Shown here: in pieces, positions 17,390 through 28,072 of the stretch
Numbering within the stretch: position 1 is the stretch's first letter
Layout of the letters: each line of letters begins with the position of its first letter
Made by a program: the position numbers and the translations under genes
The notes under the pieces: generated by a model
Seen by the model: the letters and a program-made list of their open reading frames with translations, nothing else
What the model was told of the DNA's origin: nothing
Databases searched by the model: none
From: Culturomica sp.
GTDB lineage: Bacteria > Bacteroidota > Bacteroidia > Bacteroidales > Marinifilaceae
Reading direction: 5' to 3'
Assembly (NCBI GenBank): GCA_031262745.1
Contig: JAISHE010000070.1
Coordinates: 1 to 47,663, forward strand
DNA: 47,663 bases

Positions 17390-17649
17390 ATTATTTGATG
17401 TTAGTTTATTATTTGTATGATTTCATTATTTTTTTACCATTTCTACGATGTTGTTAAAAAGTGGTTTCATCCCTATTAAATATAAATAATAATAGAAATA
17501 CTTGATGTTATTGAGTTTGAGGAGCAGTAAAGGCATTAAAACATTATTGATTTTTATGTATATTTAAGCAATTTTCACGAAATCATTTGCTTTTATGTGT
17601 AGAAAGACTTAAGTTTGTGGCTTATAATGATGAAAAATTACACCAAATC
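17390..17649. other. Divergent intergenic region
   Basis: 260 AT-rich bases between the outer-membrane barrel gene (leftward) and the DUF5686 gene (rightward); it must hold both promoters. I see no perfect TAnnTTTG box and no RNA gene. Confidence 0.4.
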
Positions 17650-20286
17650 ATGAGGTACCGGATTTTATTTGTATGTTGTTTTTTTATACAAATCCTTAAT
17701 GCTCATTCGCAGAATGTTGGCGGTTATGTTTTAGATGAGAAGAAAGACCCTATTCCGGGAGCTACCTTATATTTACGTGAATTAATGCAAGGTATGGCAA
17801 CCGGTTTGGATGGAGGATTTCAATTAAATTTGCCTGAAGGTGATTATACTTGTGATGTTAGTTCTATGGGTTTTGAGAGGCAAACTATAAATTTGCATGT
17901 AGGTAAATCAAAACAAATATTGGAAGTAATTCTTAAATCAAGGACATTTCTTTTGGATGAGGTTAGAGTATTTCCGTCGGATGAGGAACCGGCATATTTT
18001 ATAATGAGACGAGCCATAGCTCGTGCACCTTTCCATCGCAATCAAGTTAAACGCTATACATCTGAAGCTTATATTAAAGGTGGTTTTGTTTTGGAAAAAC
18101 TTCCAAAACTTTTTTTGGATGAAAAAGCCAAGAAGTTCTATGATCTTATAAAAGGTAAAAAAATGATGATGGAAGCGGTGCAAGAGATTGAATTTAATGC
18201 GCCTGAAAGTTATAAGCGAAATATAATTGCGTTCTCAACAACAATACCTGATGATATTGATTCGGGACTTGATCCGGAGGATGCTTTAGGTTTATTAGTA
18301 TCATCCATTTATAGTGAAAACATTCAAGGTATGGTTTCACCGCTTTCGAGAAATGCATTTTCTGTTTTTAATTTCAAATTTATAGGATCTTATGAACAAG
18401 GGAATCACACTGTTAGTAAAATTCTTTTTGTTCCAAAGAGAAGATTTGCCAAATTACCTCACGGTGAATTGCATATAGAAGAGGACGATTGGAGTGTTGT
18501 TTATTTCGACTTTTCTTATGAGAATTCTATTTTTCAATCTCGAACAAAAGCTACTTGTAACGAGGTGAAGGATAATGTTTTTCTTCCTACTTCCTATGAC
18601 ATTGATATTAAATTAAAATTCTTTGGGGTAAAAGCAGATTTGGAATATGATGCTTCCATTAAATATAAAGATATAGAGTTGAATGTTGCCGCTGAGGAAA
18701 AATCGCCTGTTGTGAAGTATGATACGATTGAAAAAGTGAAATCAGCGAGACAAATAAAGGCGGAAAAAAAGTTGAACAAACTTATGGAAAAACCAAAACT
18801 TTCCAATCGTGAGGCTTTACGTATAGCTCAACTTTCTAATGAGATAATGAGAGAAGAAAAAGGAGAAGATCCTATGGAAGTGAAATTCAGTGAGATGAAC
18901 GACGATGTTTCGGTTGACTCCTTAGCTTCAAAACGTGATACTGTTTTTTGGAGACAAAACCGTACCATCCCTTTGATAGAGCAGGAAAAGATGGCTTATA
19001 ATAATAAAGATACTTTGCGAAAATTAATTGTGGCGGTTAGTTCCGAGATGAATTCCAATGACGACGGCAAAGGTTCAAATTTATTTAATAACAATGCGAT
19101 GAATTATATCATCTCCGGTGGGAAAATTAAATTTAATGAGAACAATTCTCTGAGTATAGGTGGTTTGTTGGGTGCTTTTAAAGAATACAATTTTGTTGAC
19201 GGTTGGAGTTTTGGTCAGAAACTTTCGTACAAATACACCTACGATAATAAATCTCATTATTTTATTATTTCTCCATCAGTTCATTATCTGACAGGGAGAA
19301 AATCGATAAATTGGAATACAAATATCTCAGCAACTTTTCTGAAGAAATATTTGGGTGAAATATCAGTTAAATTCGGAGATGAATCGCAGGATTACAAAGG
19401 TATTTACGGAGCGTCGCGAGTTGAAAACATGTTAGTGTCTTTTTATGGAGACAACTATATGTCTTTTTACAGGAGTAGATTTGTGGTATTATCGGGTAAA
19501 ATTCGCTTACAACCCGGTGTTTATGTAGGTTTGGCTGCTAAAACCGAAAAGAGGAATGTTTTGCAGAACACTGTAAGTTGGACACGTAAGGGTACAGCTA
19601 ATCCCAATGCTCCTTCACGTGAAAGAGGTGTGAATATGCCCGACAATTATTCTTCTACCGTTGGTGTACAGTTTACCTACACTCCTTCAATGCGTTATAC
19701 TGTAATAAATGGAGTAAAAAAAGAATATTCCTCTAATTCCCCAACATTTAATCTACTCTACAAAAAAGGTTTTTCAACAGGAGAAAAGAGAGAAAACATA
19801 TTTGATATGCTTGAAGCCGGTATAGAGCAGAAAGTGGTTTTAAATATTTTTGACAACTTCTACTATTCGGTTGAAATAGGTAAATTTTTGAACAAAGATG
19901 GATTATATTTTCCTGATTATAAGCATTTTCATACAATTGGTTGGGGCTTCAGCTCATGGGGATTTAAAGATGAATTTTTCCTTGCTCATTACTATCGTCT
20001 TCACACTAATGATAAATGGTTGAAGGCTGCCTTAAATTATTCATCTAAATTTTTGTTTATAAAACGTCTTCCTTTTATGCAGGATTTTTGGTTTGACGAG
20101 GCGTTACATGCCCGTTATTTATGGACTCCTGAGGTGAATAATTATCTTGAATGTGGTTATTCGTTAGGATTTGGAGAAGAAATAAGGGGTGGCATTTTCT
20201 TTAATTTCGACAAGATGAAATATCGAAGTATGGAGTTTAAATTTTCTTTTTTGATAGGTAATAATTGGTTTGTAAATAAATTATAG
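17650..20286 (+). CDS. DUF5686 outer-membrane protein with N-terminal CarboxypepD_reg-like domain
   Basis: 878 aa starting at MRYRILFV, with a signal peptide to about residue 21 (ILNAHSQ). Residues ~22-105 are a carboxypeptidase-regulatory-like beta-sandwich (GGYVLDEKKDPIPGATLYL, SSMGFERQ), often found at the N-terminus of TonB-dependent transporters. The remainder is DUF5686: a long periplasmic part (APFHRNQVKRYTSEAYIKG) followed by many amphipathic strands predicted to form a C-terminal barrel, ending FLIGNNWFVNKL. There is no TonB plug domain, so it is not a normal SusC. Function is unknown. It is followed after 7 bp by an acyltransferase gene. Confidence 0.85.
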   Translation: MRYRILFVCCFFIQILNAHSQNVGGYVLDEKKDPIPGATLYLRELMQGMATGLDGGFQLNLPEGDYTCDVSSMGFERQTINLHVGKSKQILEVILKSRTFLLDEVRVFPSDEEPAYFIMRRAIARAPFHRNQVKRYTSEAYIKGGFVLEKLPKLFLDEKAKKFYDLIKGKKMMMEAVQEIEFNAPESYKRNIIAFSTTIPDDIDSGLDPEDALGLLVSSIYSENIQGMVSPLSRNAFSVFNFKFIGSYEQGNHTVSKILFVPKRRFAKLPHGELHIEEDDWSVVYFDFSYENSIFQSRTKATCNEVKDNVFLPTSYDIDIKLKFFGVKADLEYDASIKYKDIELNVAAEEKSPVVKYDTIEKVKSARQIKAEKKLNKLMEKPKLSNREALRIAQLSNEIMREEKGEDPMEVKFSEMNDDVSVDSLASKRDTVFWRQNRTIPLIEQEKMAYNNKDTLRKLIVAVSSEMNSNDDGKGSNLFNNNAMNYIISGGKIKFNENNSLSIGGLLGAFKEYNFVDGWSFGQKLSYKYTYDNKSHYFIISPSVHYLTGRKSINWNTNISATFLKKYLGEISVKFGDESQDYKGIYGASRVENMLVSFYGDNYMSFYRSRFVVLSGKIRLQPGVYVGLAAKTEKRNVLQNTVSWTRKGTANPNAPSRERGVNMPDNYSSTVGVQFTYTPSMRYTVINGVKKEYSSNSPTFNLLYKKGFSTGEKRENIFDMLEAGIEQKVVLNIFDNFYYSVEIGKFLNKDGLYFPDYKHFHTIGWGFSSWGFKDEFFLAHYYRLHTNDKWLKAALNYSSKFLFIKRLPFMQDFWFDEALHARYLWTPEVNNYLECGYSLGFGEEIRGGIFFNFDKMKYRSMEFKFSFLIGNNWFVNKL

Positions 20287-20293
20287 TTAAGTT

Positions 20294-20845
20294 ATGAGAT
20301 ACATTGCAAAATTTATTATGTGGATAGCAGGCTGGAAATATGTTGGTGAAATACCGAAAGAAAATAAATCTGTTGTAGCAGCAGTGCCTCACACTTCCGG
20401 TTGGGATTTCTTTTGGGGAGAGATGGCTTTTTTGAGTATAGGTTTACCCACATATATACTGATGAAAAAAGAATATTTCTTTTTCCCGTTGGGAGTATTA
20501 TTGCGGGCATTAAAGGTAATACCCGTTGATAGGGGTAAAAAAGACAGTCAACTTGTAGACCAATTAATAGATGAATTTGGTAGGAGGAAGCGTATACACC
20601 TTTGCATAACGCCGGAAGGCAGTCGTAAGAAGCGTAAGAAATGGAAAAAAGGTTTTCTTGTGATAGCAAATGCCGTGAATGTTCCGGTGCATTTGGGACG
20701 TTTGGATTATAAAAGAAAGGAAGTAACTGTTGGACCGATTTTTCAACCGACCGGAGATATTGAAGCAGATATGAAATATATTATGTCTACTTATCGTGAT
20801 GCTAATCCTAAGTATCCTGAAAATTTTTACAGCGGGGAAGATTGA
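20294..20845 (+). CDS. 1-acyl-glycerol-3-phosphate acyltransferase-like protein (PlsC family)
   Basis: 183 aa, short for PlsC (~240). Block I is HTSGWD (Hx4D, catalytic His and Asp), block II is around VIPVDRGKKDS, and block III TPEGSRKK corresponds to the EGTR motif that binds the glycerol phosphate. A single N-terminal hydrophobic segment would associate it with the inner membrane. The substrate is probably a lysophospholipid or another hydroxyl acceptor. It lies between DUF5686 and an omega-amidase gene that begins 2 bp after its stop. Confidence 0.88.
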   Translation: MRYIAKFIMWIAGWKYVGEIPKENKSVVAAVPHTSGWDFFWGEMAFLSIGLPTYILMKKEYFFFPLGVLLRALKVIPVDRGKKDSQLVDQLIDEFGRRKRIHLCITPEGSRKKRKKWKKGFLVIANAVNVPVHLGRLDYKRKEVTVGPIFQPTGDIEADMKYIMSTYRDANPKYPENFYSGED

Positions 20846-20847
20846 AG

Positions 20848-21642
20848 ATGAAAGTTGCCCTAATCCAAATGGAAATATGTTGGGGTGATGTGGAAGCCAA
20901 TCTCCAACGACTTTCGGAAAGGTTTTCCGACGATTTGGGATGTGATATTATATTGTTGCCTGAGATGTTTGCCGTAGGAAGTCTGATGACACGTAAAAAT
21001 TCATCGGAAACTCGTTCACTTTTTGAGAAAACAGCCTTATATTGGGAACGGATTTGTTCTGCTATGACTGTTTGGGCGCGTAGACAGAATGCTTTGGTTA
21101 TGGGTAGTGCTGTTTGCAGCGAAGGCGATAAACTTTATAATCGTATGATTGCAGCTATGCCTGATGGTGGCTATCTTTTTTATGATAAACGTCATTGTTT
21201 CACAACTTCCGGTGAAAATGAATATATTACTTCCGGTAACCGTCGACAGATTTTTGAATTTCGAGGTTTGAAAGTGGCGACATTTATTTGTTATGACCTT
21301 AGATTTCCGGTGTGGAGTCGTAATCGAGAGAAATATGATCTTGCAGTTTATGTTGCTAATTGGCCAACAAGTCGTAGAGACGTGTGGATGACTTTACTGA
21401 AAGCCAGAGCCGTTGAAAATCAATGCTATGTGGCAGGTGTGAATTGTGTAGGTACGGATGTTGACGGTTTGCATTATTCCGGTGATTCCATGCTTGTAGA
21501 CGCAAGAGGCTGTATTGTTGCATCAGCTTCTCCCGATAATGAAGAAATCTTGAAAGCGGAAATTAATATCGAACAATTGTCAACTTTGCGGGAAAAGTTT
21601 CCCGTTTTAAATGATATGGATGAATTTGCAATAAAAATATAG
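20848..21642 (+). CDS. Carbon-nitrogen hydrolase, omega-amidase (YafV/NIT2-like)
   Basis: 264 aa nitrilase-superfamily enzyme. The catalytic Glu-Lys-Cys triad is visible: Glu in LLPEMFAVG, Lys in YDKRHCF, and Cys in FICYDLRFPVWSRN. The last two segments match E. coli YafV closely, pointing to omega-amidase, which hydrolyses 2-oxoglutaramate and 2-oxosuccinamate in the methionine-salvage/glutamine-transaminase pathway. The ATG at 20848 fits the family start MKVALIQM. It is cytoplasmic and 9 bp upstream of trmD. Confidence 0.92.
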   Translation: MKVALIQMEICWGDVEANLQRLSERFSDDLGCDIILLPEMFAVGSLMTRKNSSETRSLFEKTALYWERICSAMTVWARRQNALVMGSAVCSEGDKLYNRMIAAMPDGGYLFYDKRHCFTTSGENEYITSGNRRQIFEFRGLKVATFICYDLRFPVWSRNREKYDLAVYVANWPTSRRDVWMTLLKARAVENQCYVAGVNCVGTDVDGLHYSGDSMLVDARGCIVASASPDNEEILKAEINIEQLSTLREKFPVLNDMDEFAIKI

Positions 21643-21651
21643 CAATTTTAA

Positions 21652-22338
21652 ATGAGAATAGACATACTGAGTGTGGTACCGGAATTATTGGAAAGTCCGT
21701 TAAATCATTCGATTATAAAGCGAGCATGCGAGAAAGGGATTGTTGAAATCCATATTCACGACATTCGTAATTGGAGTAAGGATAAACATCGGAAAGTTGA
21801 TGACTATCCTTTTGGTGGTGATGCCGGTATGGTTATGATGATACAACCGGTTTTTGACTGTTTGGCTGATTTGACAGCTCAACGTAGTTACGATGAAATT
21901 ATATACACATCTCCGGATGCTCCGGTTTTCAATCAAAAAACGGCAAATGAGTTATCGTTAAAAGAGAACATTATTATATTGTGTGGTCATTATAAAGGGA
22001 TTGACCAGAGAATAAGAGACCATTTGATAACGCGTGAAATTTCAGTTGGTGACTACGTTTTGACCGGTGGAGAACTTCCGGCTTGTATCATGACAGATGC
22101 CATTGTACGTCTTTTACCCGGTGCAATGAGTGATGAAACATCTGCTTTGAGCGATTCTTTTCAGGATGATCTTTTGGCTCCGCCGGTGTATACGCGACCG
22201 GCAGAATTCAACGGGTGGAAAGTGCCGGAAATACTTTTATCCGGTAACCATGCCAAAATAAAGGAATGGCAAGACAAAACGGCATACGAACGTACATGTA
22301 TGTTGCGTCCCGATTTACAACAGGATAGTACTAATTGA
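21652..22338 (+). CDS. trmD: tRNA (guanine37-N1)-methyltransferase
   Basis: 228 aa SPOUT methyltransferase that places m1G at position 37 of tRNAs reading CNN codons, preventing +1 frameshifts. [49 protein letters not shown] and [24 protein letters not shown] are the family blocks; the GDYVLTGGE loop is the SAM-binding trefoil knot. The usual rpsP-rimM-trmD-rplS neighbours are absent here, as is common in Bacteroidota. Confidence 0.96.
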   Translation: MRIDILSVVPELLESPLNHSIIKRACEKGIVEIHIHDIRNWSKDKHRKVDDYPFGGDAGMVMMIQPVFDCLADLTAQRSYDEIIYTSPDAPVFNQKTANELSLKENIIILCGHYKGIDQRIRDHLITREISVGDYVLTGGELPACIMTDAIVRLLPGAMSDETSALSDSFQDDLLAPPVYTRPAEFNGWKVPEILLSGNHAKIKEWQDKTAYERTCMLRPDLQQDSTN

Positions 22339-22354
22339 TTAAATAATTACTGTT

Positions 22355-22927
22355 ATGGAGAACACTATTTTATTATTTAACGCATATCTGTTTTTAGCTG
22401 ACGGATTTGAGGAAATGGAAGCACTCAACACTGTTGATGTTCTTAGGCGTGCCGGCGTACAGGTTACAACGGTTTCCATAAAGGACGCCAAAGAAGTTAC
22501 GGGTGCACATCAAATAATGGTTATAGCGGATAAAATGCTGACCGAAGTACTTAACGAAAAAGCGGAGATACTAATATTTCCGGGTGGTATGCCCGGAGCA
22601 AAGAATCTTGGAGAGTGTGATCCGCTTATTGAAATGCTCAAAAAACATTTTGCAAAAGGCGGTAAAATAGCTGCCATTTGTGCAGCTCCTGCTATGGTGT
22701 TCGGAAAACTTATTCTTAAAGAGGGAACTCGACTCACTTGTTATCCAGGATTTGAATCTTATCTTTCAAAATATGACGTAACCGATGAAGGTGTTGTAGT
22801 TGATGGAAACGTAATCACGGCAAAAGGACCTGCATACGCTGTAGATTTCGGACTCACAATCGTAGAACAGATAATCGGTAAAGAGAAAGCTCAAGAAGTG
22901 GCATCGGGATTGCTATACGTTTGGTAG
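22355..22927 (+). CDS. DJ-1/PfpI family protein
   Basis: 190 aa flavodoxin-like fold. [10 protein letters not shown] contains the acidic Glu partner, IFPGGMPGA is the glycine-rich turn, and [13 protein letters not shown] places the reactive cysteine at the nucleophile elbow. The pattern matches YajL/DJ-1 rather than the PfpI protease (no EGIDF-type motif). Proposed roles of such proteins are a redox chaperone or glyoxalase III/deglycase; the latter is disputed. It lies 16 bp after trmD. Confidence 0.9.
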   Translation: MENTILLFNAYLFLADGFEEMEALNTVDVLRRAGVQVTTVSIKDAKEVTGAHQIMVIADKMLTEVLNEKAEILIFPGGMPGAKNLGECDPLIEMLKKHFAKGGKIAAICAAPAMVFGKLILKEGTRLTCYPGFESYLSKYDVTDEGVVVDGNVITAKGPAYAVDFGLTIVEQIIGKEKAQEVASGLLYVW

Positions 22928-22935
22928 AAATTTAC

Positions 22936-22943
22936 TATCTTTG
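22936..22943 (+). promoter_or_regulatory. -7 promoter box TATCTTTG of guaB
   Basis: Perfect TAnnTTTG match 24 bases before the guaB ATG at 22968. A TTTG is present upstream (22920-22923), but closer than the usual ~19-base gap. Confidence 0.5.
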
Positions 22944-22967
22944 TCAAATTTTATAAAAAAGAAAAAT

Positions 22968-24464
22968 ATGGCGCAAATAATGAACGATATATCAAGAACA
23001 TTCAATGAATATCTCTTGATACCGGGTTTGACCACTAAAGAGTGTGTACCTTCGCAAATATGCTTGCAATCACCATTAGTCAAATATAAAAAAGGTGAAA
23101 CACCGACAATTAGATTGAATGTGCCGTTTGTGTCGGCGATTATGCAATCTGTGTCTGACAGTAAAATGGCAATTGCTTTGGCGAGGAATGGAGGGATTTC
23201 ATTTATATTTGGTTCTCAGTCAATTGATAGTCAGGCTGAAATGGTGAGAAGAGTAAAAAAATTTAAAGCAGGTTTTGTTGTTAGTGATGCTAATCTCACA
23301 CCGGAAAACACCTTAAAGGACGTTGTCGAACTTAAAAATAGAACAGGATTTTCAACCATAGGTATCACGGAAGACGGTACTTCAAACGGTAAATTGCTCG
23401 GTATAGTAACGACTCGCGACTATCGTCCGAGTCGTGATAGCATGGATAAGAAGATTAAGGACTTTATGACACCTTTTTCCAAGTTGGTTACTGCTCAACT
23501 TGGAATTGGTCTGGACGAAGCTAATGACATTATTTGGGACAATAAACTTAATGCTTTGCCGATAATTGATGATGAGCAGAATTTGCGCTATTTCGTGTTT
23601 CGCAAAGATTATGACAGTCATAAGGAAAATCCTAATGAAATGCTTGATGATCACAAGAGATTGATTGTCGGAGCAGGTATTAACACTCGTGATTACAAAG
23701 AACGTATACCGGCTTTGGTTGATGCCGGCGTTGATGTGCTTTGCATTGATTCTTCCGATGGGTTTTCGGAATGGCAGAAAAATACAATTGATTTTGTTCG
23801 TGAACGTTATGGCGACAGTATAAAAATAGGTGCCGGTAATATCGTTGATCAAGAGGGATTTATGTATCTTGCAGAAGCCGGAGCAGATTTTGTGAAAGTT
23901 GGTATAGGTGGAGGTTCTATTTGTATCACTCGTGAGCAGAAAGGAATTGGTCGCGGACAAGCCACATCCATAATAGAAGTAGCACGGGCACGTGATGACT
24001 ATTACGCTAAAACCGGTGTTTACATACCGATATGTTCCGACGGCGGTATTGTGCATGACTACCACATGGTACTTGCACTTGCAATGGGTGCGGACTTCTT
24101 AATGATGGGTAGATATTTTGCTCGTTTTGATGAAAGTCCGACCAAGAAACTAATGGTTGGTAACAATTATGTTAAAGAATACTGGGGAGAAGGTTCAAAT
24201 CGTGCACGCAATTGGCAGCGTTATGACATGGGAGGTACCGACGGTTTGAAATTTGAAGAAGGTGTTGATAGTTACGTGCCTTATGCCGGTAAATTAAAAG
24301 ATAACCTTGAAGTAACACTTGGGAAAATCAAATCTACCATGTGTAGTTGCGGTGCACTCACTTTGCCGGAATTAAAAGAAAAAGCAAAAATAACAATGGT
24401 ATCGTCAACAAGTATCATTGAAGGAGGAGCACATGACGTGATTCTTAAAGAAACGCAAGGATAG
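22968..24464 (+). CDS. guaB: Inosine-5'-monophosphate dehydrogenase
   Basis: 498 aa TIM-barrel enzyme oxidising IMP to XMP with NAD, the committed step to [21 protein letters not shown] holds the catalytic Cys loop. [13 protein letters not shown] is the substrate-site start, two CBS domains occupy roughly residues 105-215 ([19 protein letters not shown]), and a mobile-flap region with [15 protein letters not shown] follows. The ATG at 22968 sits downstream of the promoter box; an in-frame TTG at 22941 lies inside that box and is rejected. Confidence 0.95.
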   Translation: MAQIMNDISRTFNEYLLIPGLTTKECVPSQICLQSPLVKYKKGETPTIRLNVPFVSAIMQSVSDSKMAIALARNGGISFIFGSQSIDSQAEMVRRVKKFKAGFVVSDANLTPENTLKDVVELKNRTGFSTIGITEDGTSNGKLLGIVTTRDYRPSRDSMDKKIKDFMTPFSKLVTAQLGIGLDEANDIIWDNKLNALPIIDDEQNLRYFVFRKDYDSHKENPNEMLDDHKRLIVGAGINTRDYKERIPALVDAGVDVLCIDSSDGFSEWQKNTIDFVRERYGDSIKIGAGNIVDQEGFMYLAEAGADFVKVGIGGGSICITREQKGIGRGQATSIIEVARARDDYYAKTGVYIPICSDGGIVHDYHMVLALAMGADFLMMGRYFARFDESPTKKLMVGNNYVKEYWGEGSNRARNWQRYDMGGTDGLKFEEGVDSYVPYAGKLKDNLEVTLGKIKSTMCSCGALTLPELKEKAKITMVSSTSIIEGGAHDVILKETQG

Positions 24465-24523
24465 TATGTGTGAAAAGTCTGAAAAAATATTGTCGTTTTT
24501 TCGTGAATGACGTCAAGATAATT

Positions 24524-24531
24524 TATCTTTG
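24524..24531 (+). promoter_or_regulatory. -7 promoter box TATCTTTG of the OmpH-like gene
   Basis: Perfect TAnnTTTG match 33 bases before the ATG at 24565; a T-run ending TTCG lies about 20 bases upstream at the -33 position. Confidence 0.5.
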
Positions 24532-24564
24532 CAACACTTTATTAATTTTAAACTTGCTGATTTT

Positions 24565-25173
24565 ATGAAAAACTATTCTATTATATTGTATACGGTTTTG
24601 GTATTCGCTGTTGCAATACTTTACATTTTATATTTCACATCTGATAATCAAACTAATGAGGTTAAATCTGATGGAACGGTTGTAGTGAAAGGTAAAGGAG
24701 CGAGCAGCATTGTTTACATCAATACGGATACTTTGTTAAACAAATATCAGTTGGCAATTGATTTAAATGAGGCTTTTTTGAAGAAACAGGAAGAACGCAG
24801 TACGGAACTTAATATTCAGGCGAAAGATTTAGACAGGCAGGCAACAGAGTTTCAGCGTAAATTGGAAAATAACGGTTTCCTCACAAGAGCGAGAGCCGAA
24901 TCCGAAAAAAATGACATACTTCGTAAGCAACAACAGTTTGAACAATTGCGTCAGGAATTAACCGACAAGATGATGAAAGAACAGAGTGATATTTATAAAC
25001 GTTTGATTGAAGATATTACGAAATTCTTGAAAGCCTACAATGCTCAAAAAGGTTATGATATTGTTTTGAGCACCACTGCTTCCGGTACGGTTTTCTATGC
25101 TGAAAAAGGTTTTGACATAACCAATGAGGTGGTTAATGAATTGAATGCCGGATATAAAAAATCTGCAAAATAA
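24565..25173 (+). CDS. OmpH/Skp family periplasmic chaperone-like protein
   Basis: 202 aa. An N-terminal hydrophobic segment (SIILYTVLVFAVAILYILYF) acts as a signal anchor rather than a cleaved signal. After a linker, IVYINTDTLLNKYQLA begins the Skp beta strand, followed by a long charged coiled coil (roughly residues 75-160, rich in Glu, Lys, Gln) that forms the tentacles, and a C-terminal strand GYDIVLSTTASGTVFYAEKGFDIT. Skp holds unfolded outer-membrane proteins in the periplasm. It overlaps the next glycosyltransferase gene by 29 bp. Confidence 0.9.
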   Translation: MKNYSIILYTVLVFAVAILYILYFTSDNQTNEVKSDGTVVVKGKGASSIVYINTDTLLNKYQLAIDLNEAFLKKQEERSTELNIQAKDLDRQATEFQRKLENNGFLTRARAESEKNDILRKQQQFEQLRQELTDKMMKEQSDIYKRLIEDITKFLKAYNAQKGYDIVLSTTASGTVFYAEKGFDITNEVVNELNAGYKKSAK

Positions 25174-26377
25174 AAAGTCTATAAGCCTTGCTCTGGTAAT
25201 TCCGGTTCTTGATGAACCTGAAATCTTTGAGACATTAAAATCTATTTATAGTTGTGATCTACGGGATAACCGACAGATTGATGTGTTTGTTATTGTAAAT
25301 CATTCTTCCGGAGCAAATGCCGAAATTAAAATAAAGAATAGTGAGTTGTATGAAATGCTCAAAGTCTTTTCGTTTGAGCGGTCTTTTGATTCCCCAACAC
25401 ATGGCAAAAAGAACTTCAAACTTCACATAATAAAAGCATTTGATTTGGACGTGCGGTATGCCGGTGTCGGTTTGGCTCGTAAGTTGGCGATGGATGCAGC
25501 AGTTGAGCATTTTACAGAGACCGGATGTAGCGATGGAATTATAGCTTCGCTTGATGCCGACACTTTGGTGGCAACCAACTATATTGATACTTTGTTATCT
25601 ACATTTGAAGGCAGCAAAATTTCCGGTGCTTCAATCTACTTTGAACATCCTTTTGAAAATGAAGATTATGATGTCAAGTCGTCCATAATCAAATATGAAC
25701 TTTATTTACGATATTACAGGCATGCGCTCGCTTGGTTACAACATCCTTATTCTCACTATGCCGTTGGTTCGGCTTTTGTGGTGAGAGCACGGGACTATAA
25801 GGCAGTGGGAGGTATGAACAGGCGACAGGCGGGTGAGGATTTTTATTTTATACAAAAACTTATTGCCGGTAGAAGATTTGTCGAACTTAATTCAACTGCT
25901 GTTTATCCTTCTGCAAGAATTTCCGAGCGCACACCTTTTGGCACAGGTCAGGCAGTGAAATCAATAATCGCTAACGGCGGAGAATATAGTGTTTACAATT
26001 TTAATGCGTTTCTGCCGTTGAAACCGTTTTTTGAGGGTGTTGTTATACTTTTCAAGGTAAAGTCGGAAATGGTTGATGAATATATGAAATGTCAGAAGGA
26101 ACCTTTGAAGTCGTTCTTAGCGGATTCGGATTTTGTAGATAGTGTGAGTGAATTGAATGACAACACCGGTAATTCGGAACATTTTGTGAAACGTTTTTTC
26201 GATTACTTCAATGCTTTCAAAGTTTTGAAATACCTCAATTATGCTCACTCCGAATTTTTTGAAAAGCAAGAAGTGCTAACGGCAGCAAGATGTTTGTTTA
26301 ATGTTATCGGTTTACCGGCACCTTCCGATGAATTGGATGCACTAATGATGCTTAGAGCCATTGACAAACAGTGTTGA
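25145..26377 (+). CDS. Glycosyltransferase family 2-like protein, long C-terminal extension
   Basis: 410 aa. SLALVIPVLDE opens a GT-A fold, IIASLDADTLVATNYI contains the metal-binding DAD, and MNRRQAGEDFYF supplies the ED catalytic motif. The last ~130 residues have no hydrophobic helices and no family I recognise. The start lies 29 bp inside the OmpH-like gene, and the gene ends 6 bp from the convergent ArnT-like gene. Donor and acceptor are unknown. Confidence 0.82.
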   Translation: MPDIKNLQNKKSISLALVIPVLDEPEIFETLKSIYSCDLRDNRQIDVFVIVNHSSGANAEIKIKNSELYEMLKVFSFERSFDSPTHGKKNFKLHIIKAFDLDVRYAGVGLARKLAMDAAVEHFTETGCSDGIIASLDADTLVATNYIDTLLSTFEGSKISGASIYFEHPFENEDYDVKSSIIKYELYLRYYRHALAWLQHPYSHYAVGSAFVVRARDYKAVGGMNRRQAGEDFYFIQKLIAGRRFVELNSTAVYPSARISERTPFGTGQAVKSIIANGGEYSVYNFNAFLPLKPFFEGVVILFKVKSEMVDEYMKCQKEPLKSFLADSDFVDSVSELNDNTGNSEHFVKRFFDYFNAFKVLKYLNYAHSEFFEKQEVLTAARCLFNVIGLPAPSDELDALMMLRAIDKQC

Positions 26378-26382
26378 CGGCT

Positions 26383-28002
26383 TTATTTTACGACTGTTAA
26401 ATAGCGTACCATGTCAAGATTATAACCTTTTTCACCTTTTTTTCGCCAATTATTGTCGTAGACGCCAATATCTTCAAAAATGAAATTTCCGGCTTTTATC
26501 ATTTCATCGGCATGAGCGGAACTTACAAGTACAAAAGGTGTTAGTTCCTTTAAATTTTCGTTGTCATTTATGTCTAACGGTCTAATGATTTTATCTGCTT
26601 CATACACCAATTCAATGCGTAGAAATTCGTCCTTTATGTGGTAGAACGGTAGGTTTGCAACTTCCGGTATTTTACGTACTTCGCTGATGCTATGAAAATT
26701 ATCATTTATAAACATCTTGCTGACAGGAATAAAGCAGAGACTTTCCACAAGAATCATAACCGCTATCAAACCGTAGAAAGTTTGCATCACCTTTATTTCT
26801 CGTCGGTTGTAAAGAAAATAAATTATTGTGCCTGCAATAGTGAGGGCTAAAATACTTATTAATAGGTATAAAGGCAATCCGATATATCCTTTTTGGAAGA
26901 ATACAATGTATAAACCGACAGGTAGTGCCGTCAAGACAGCAACAATAATTGTAGCATTTAAGCGAAACAATCTACCTTCACCTTTTGTCATGCGTTGAGT
27001 GCAGTAATAAATGTACATACCGACGTTGAGAGCTGCCGGAATAAGCGTTGGCAGCAGGTAGCGACTTTTCTTTTCCGGTACTATTGATAACAATATTAGA
27101 GCGGCAACCGTCCATATAATTGAAAACATGTACAGTTTTTTGTCTTGCATGCGTTTTTTCCAATATGTCCAAACTAAGGCAGTGAGCCAGAAAGTAGCCC
27201 ATATACCGGCTTCAGCTGCAAATTTCCAATAGTAGTAGAACGGTCGTACATTGCGATTAATCCATGCAGATGATTCGGTTTCGGCAGTGGCAAGCATCAT
27301 TTCTTTGTGGAAAATCAAGATGTATAGCGACCACCATGAAGAAATCACGACACATATAAGAATCATGTTTATAATCGGTAGCATTTTACCTTTGACCGAC
27401 TGCTTTTTGTATATCGCAAAAAATGCAATTAAAAAAGGTAAAAGCAGTGCAAAGAAAGAAACCGGACCTTTACTCAGAAATGATAAGCCCATGAAAATTC
27501 CTGCCAATGCGAAGCGTCGCCACTGTGCCCCGACATGCTGAAAAGCACGCACAAGGTAGTAGATGCCACCGAGCATAAAACTGTGGCAATAAATATCCCA
27601 AGTGGCGGTTTTCCCCATCATGGTAACACTAAAAGACGTGGTAAGTACCAATGCCGTGATTAATGATAACTTCCTATTATTGGAAAGCGTTAGAGTAAGC
27701 AGATACATGAAAAACACCATCAATGTTGCAACTGCTCCGGCAGCTGCACGGTGCAAAGCCAAATTACCGGGTTTTATAAAGGTTATGACTGCCGAAATCC
27801 ATGTCGGTAATGGTGGTTTTGCCAATCGTAATTCACCGTTGAGAGTGGGTGTAAGGAAATTACCTTCTTTCACCATCTCTTGTGCGGTGGCTATATTACG
27901 TGCTTCCATTAGGTCGGCAGGTATGACGTCATTATTTACGAAGAATGCGAATATGCAAACAATAAAAATAATAGAGTAGTTTTTAATATCGTTTTTGAAC
28001 AT
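26383..28002 (-). CDS. ArnT/PMT-type glycosyltransferase (GT39/GT83)
   Basis: 539 aa, about eleven to twelve membrane helices. It transfers a sugar from a polyprenyl-phosphate carrier on the periplasmic face. The first periplasmic loop has the conserved acidic pair of this superfamily in LMEAREIATAQ-like context (ADLMEAR), followed by NFLTPTLNGELRLAKPPLPTW, very close to the ArnT pattern. The C-terminal ~120 residues form a soluble periplasmic domain. Together with the divergent polyprenyl-P GT2 and the LAB_N protein at 28106-29463 it suggests lipid A or envelope glycan decoration. Confidence 0.88.
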   Translation of the reverse strand: MFKNDIKNYSIIFIVCIFAFFVNNDVIPADLMEARNIATAQEMVKEGNFLTPTLNGELRLAKPPLPTWISAVITFIKPGNLALHRAAAGAVATLMVFFMYLLTLTLSNNRKLSLITALVLTTSFSVTMMGKTATWDIYCHSFMLGGIYYLVRAFQHVGAQWRRFALAGIFMGLSFLSKGPVSFFALLLPFLIAFFAIYKKQSVKGKMLPIINMILICVVISSWWSLYILIFHKEMMLATAETESSAWINRNVRPFYYYWKFAAEAGIWATFWLTALVWTYWKKRMQDKKLYMFSIIWTVAALILLSIVPEKKSRYLLPTLIPAALNVGMYIYYCTQRMTKGEGRLFRLNATIIVAVLTALPVGLYIVFFQKGYIGLPLYLLISILALTIAGTIIYFLYNRREIKVMQTFYGLIAVMILVESLCFIPVSKMFINDNFHSISEVRKIPEVANLPFYHIKDEFLRIELVYEADKIIRPLDINDNENLKELTPFVLVSSAHADEMIKAGNFIFEDIGVYDNNWRKKGEKGYNLDMVRYLTVVK

Positions 28003-28072
28003 AACGTTGTTGTCTAAATCGGTTCAAAGATAATATTTCAAATTTTATTTACGTAATTACGTATGGAAATCT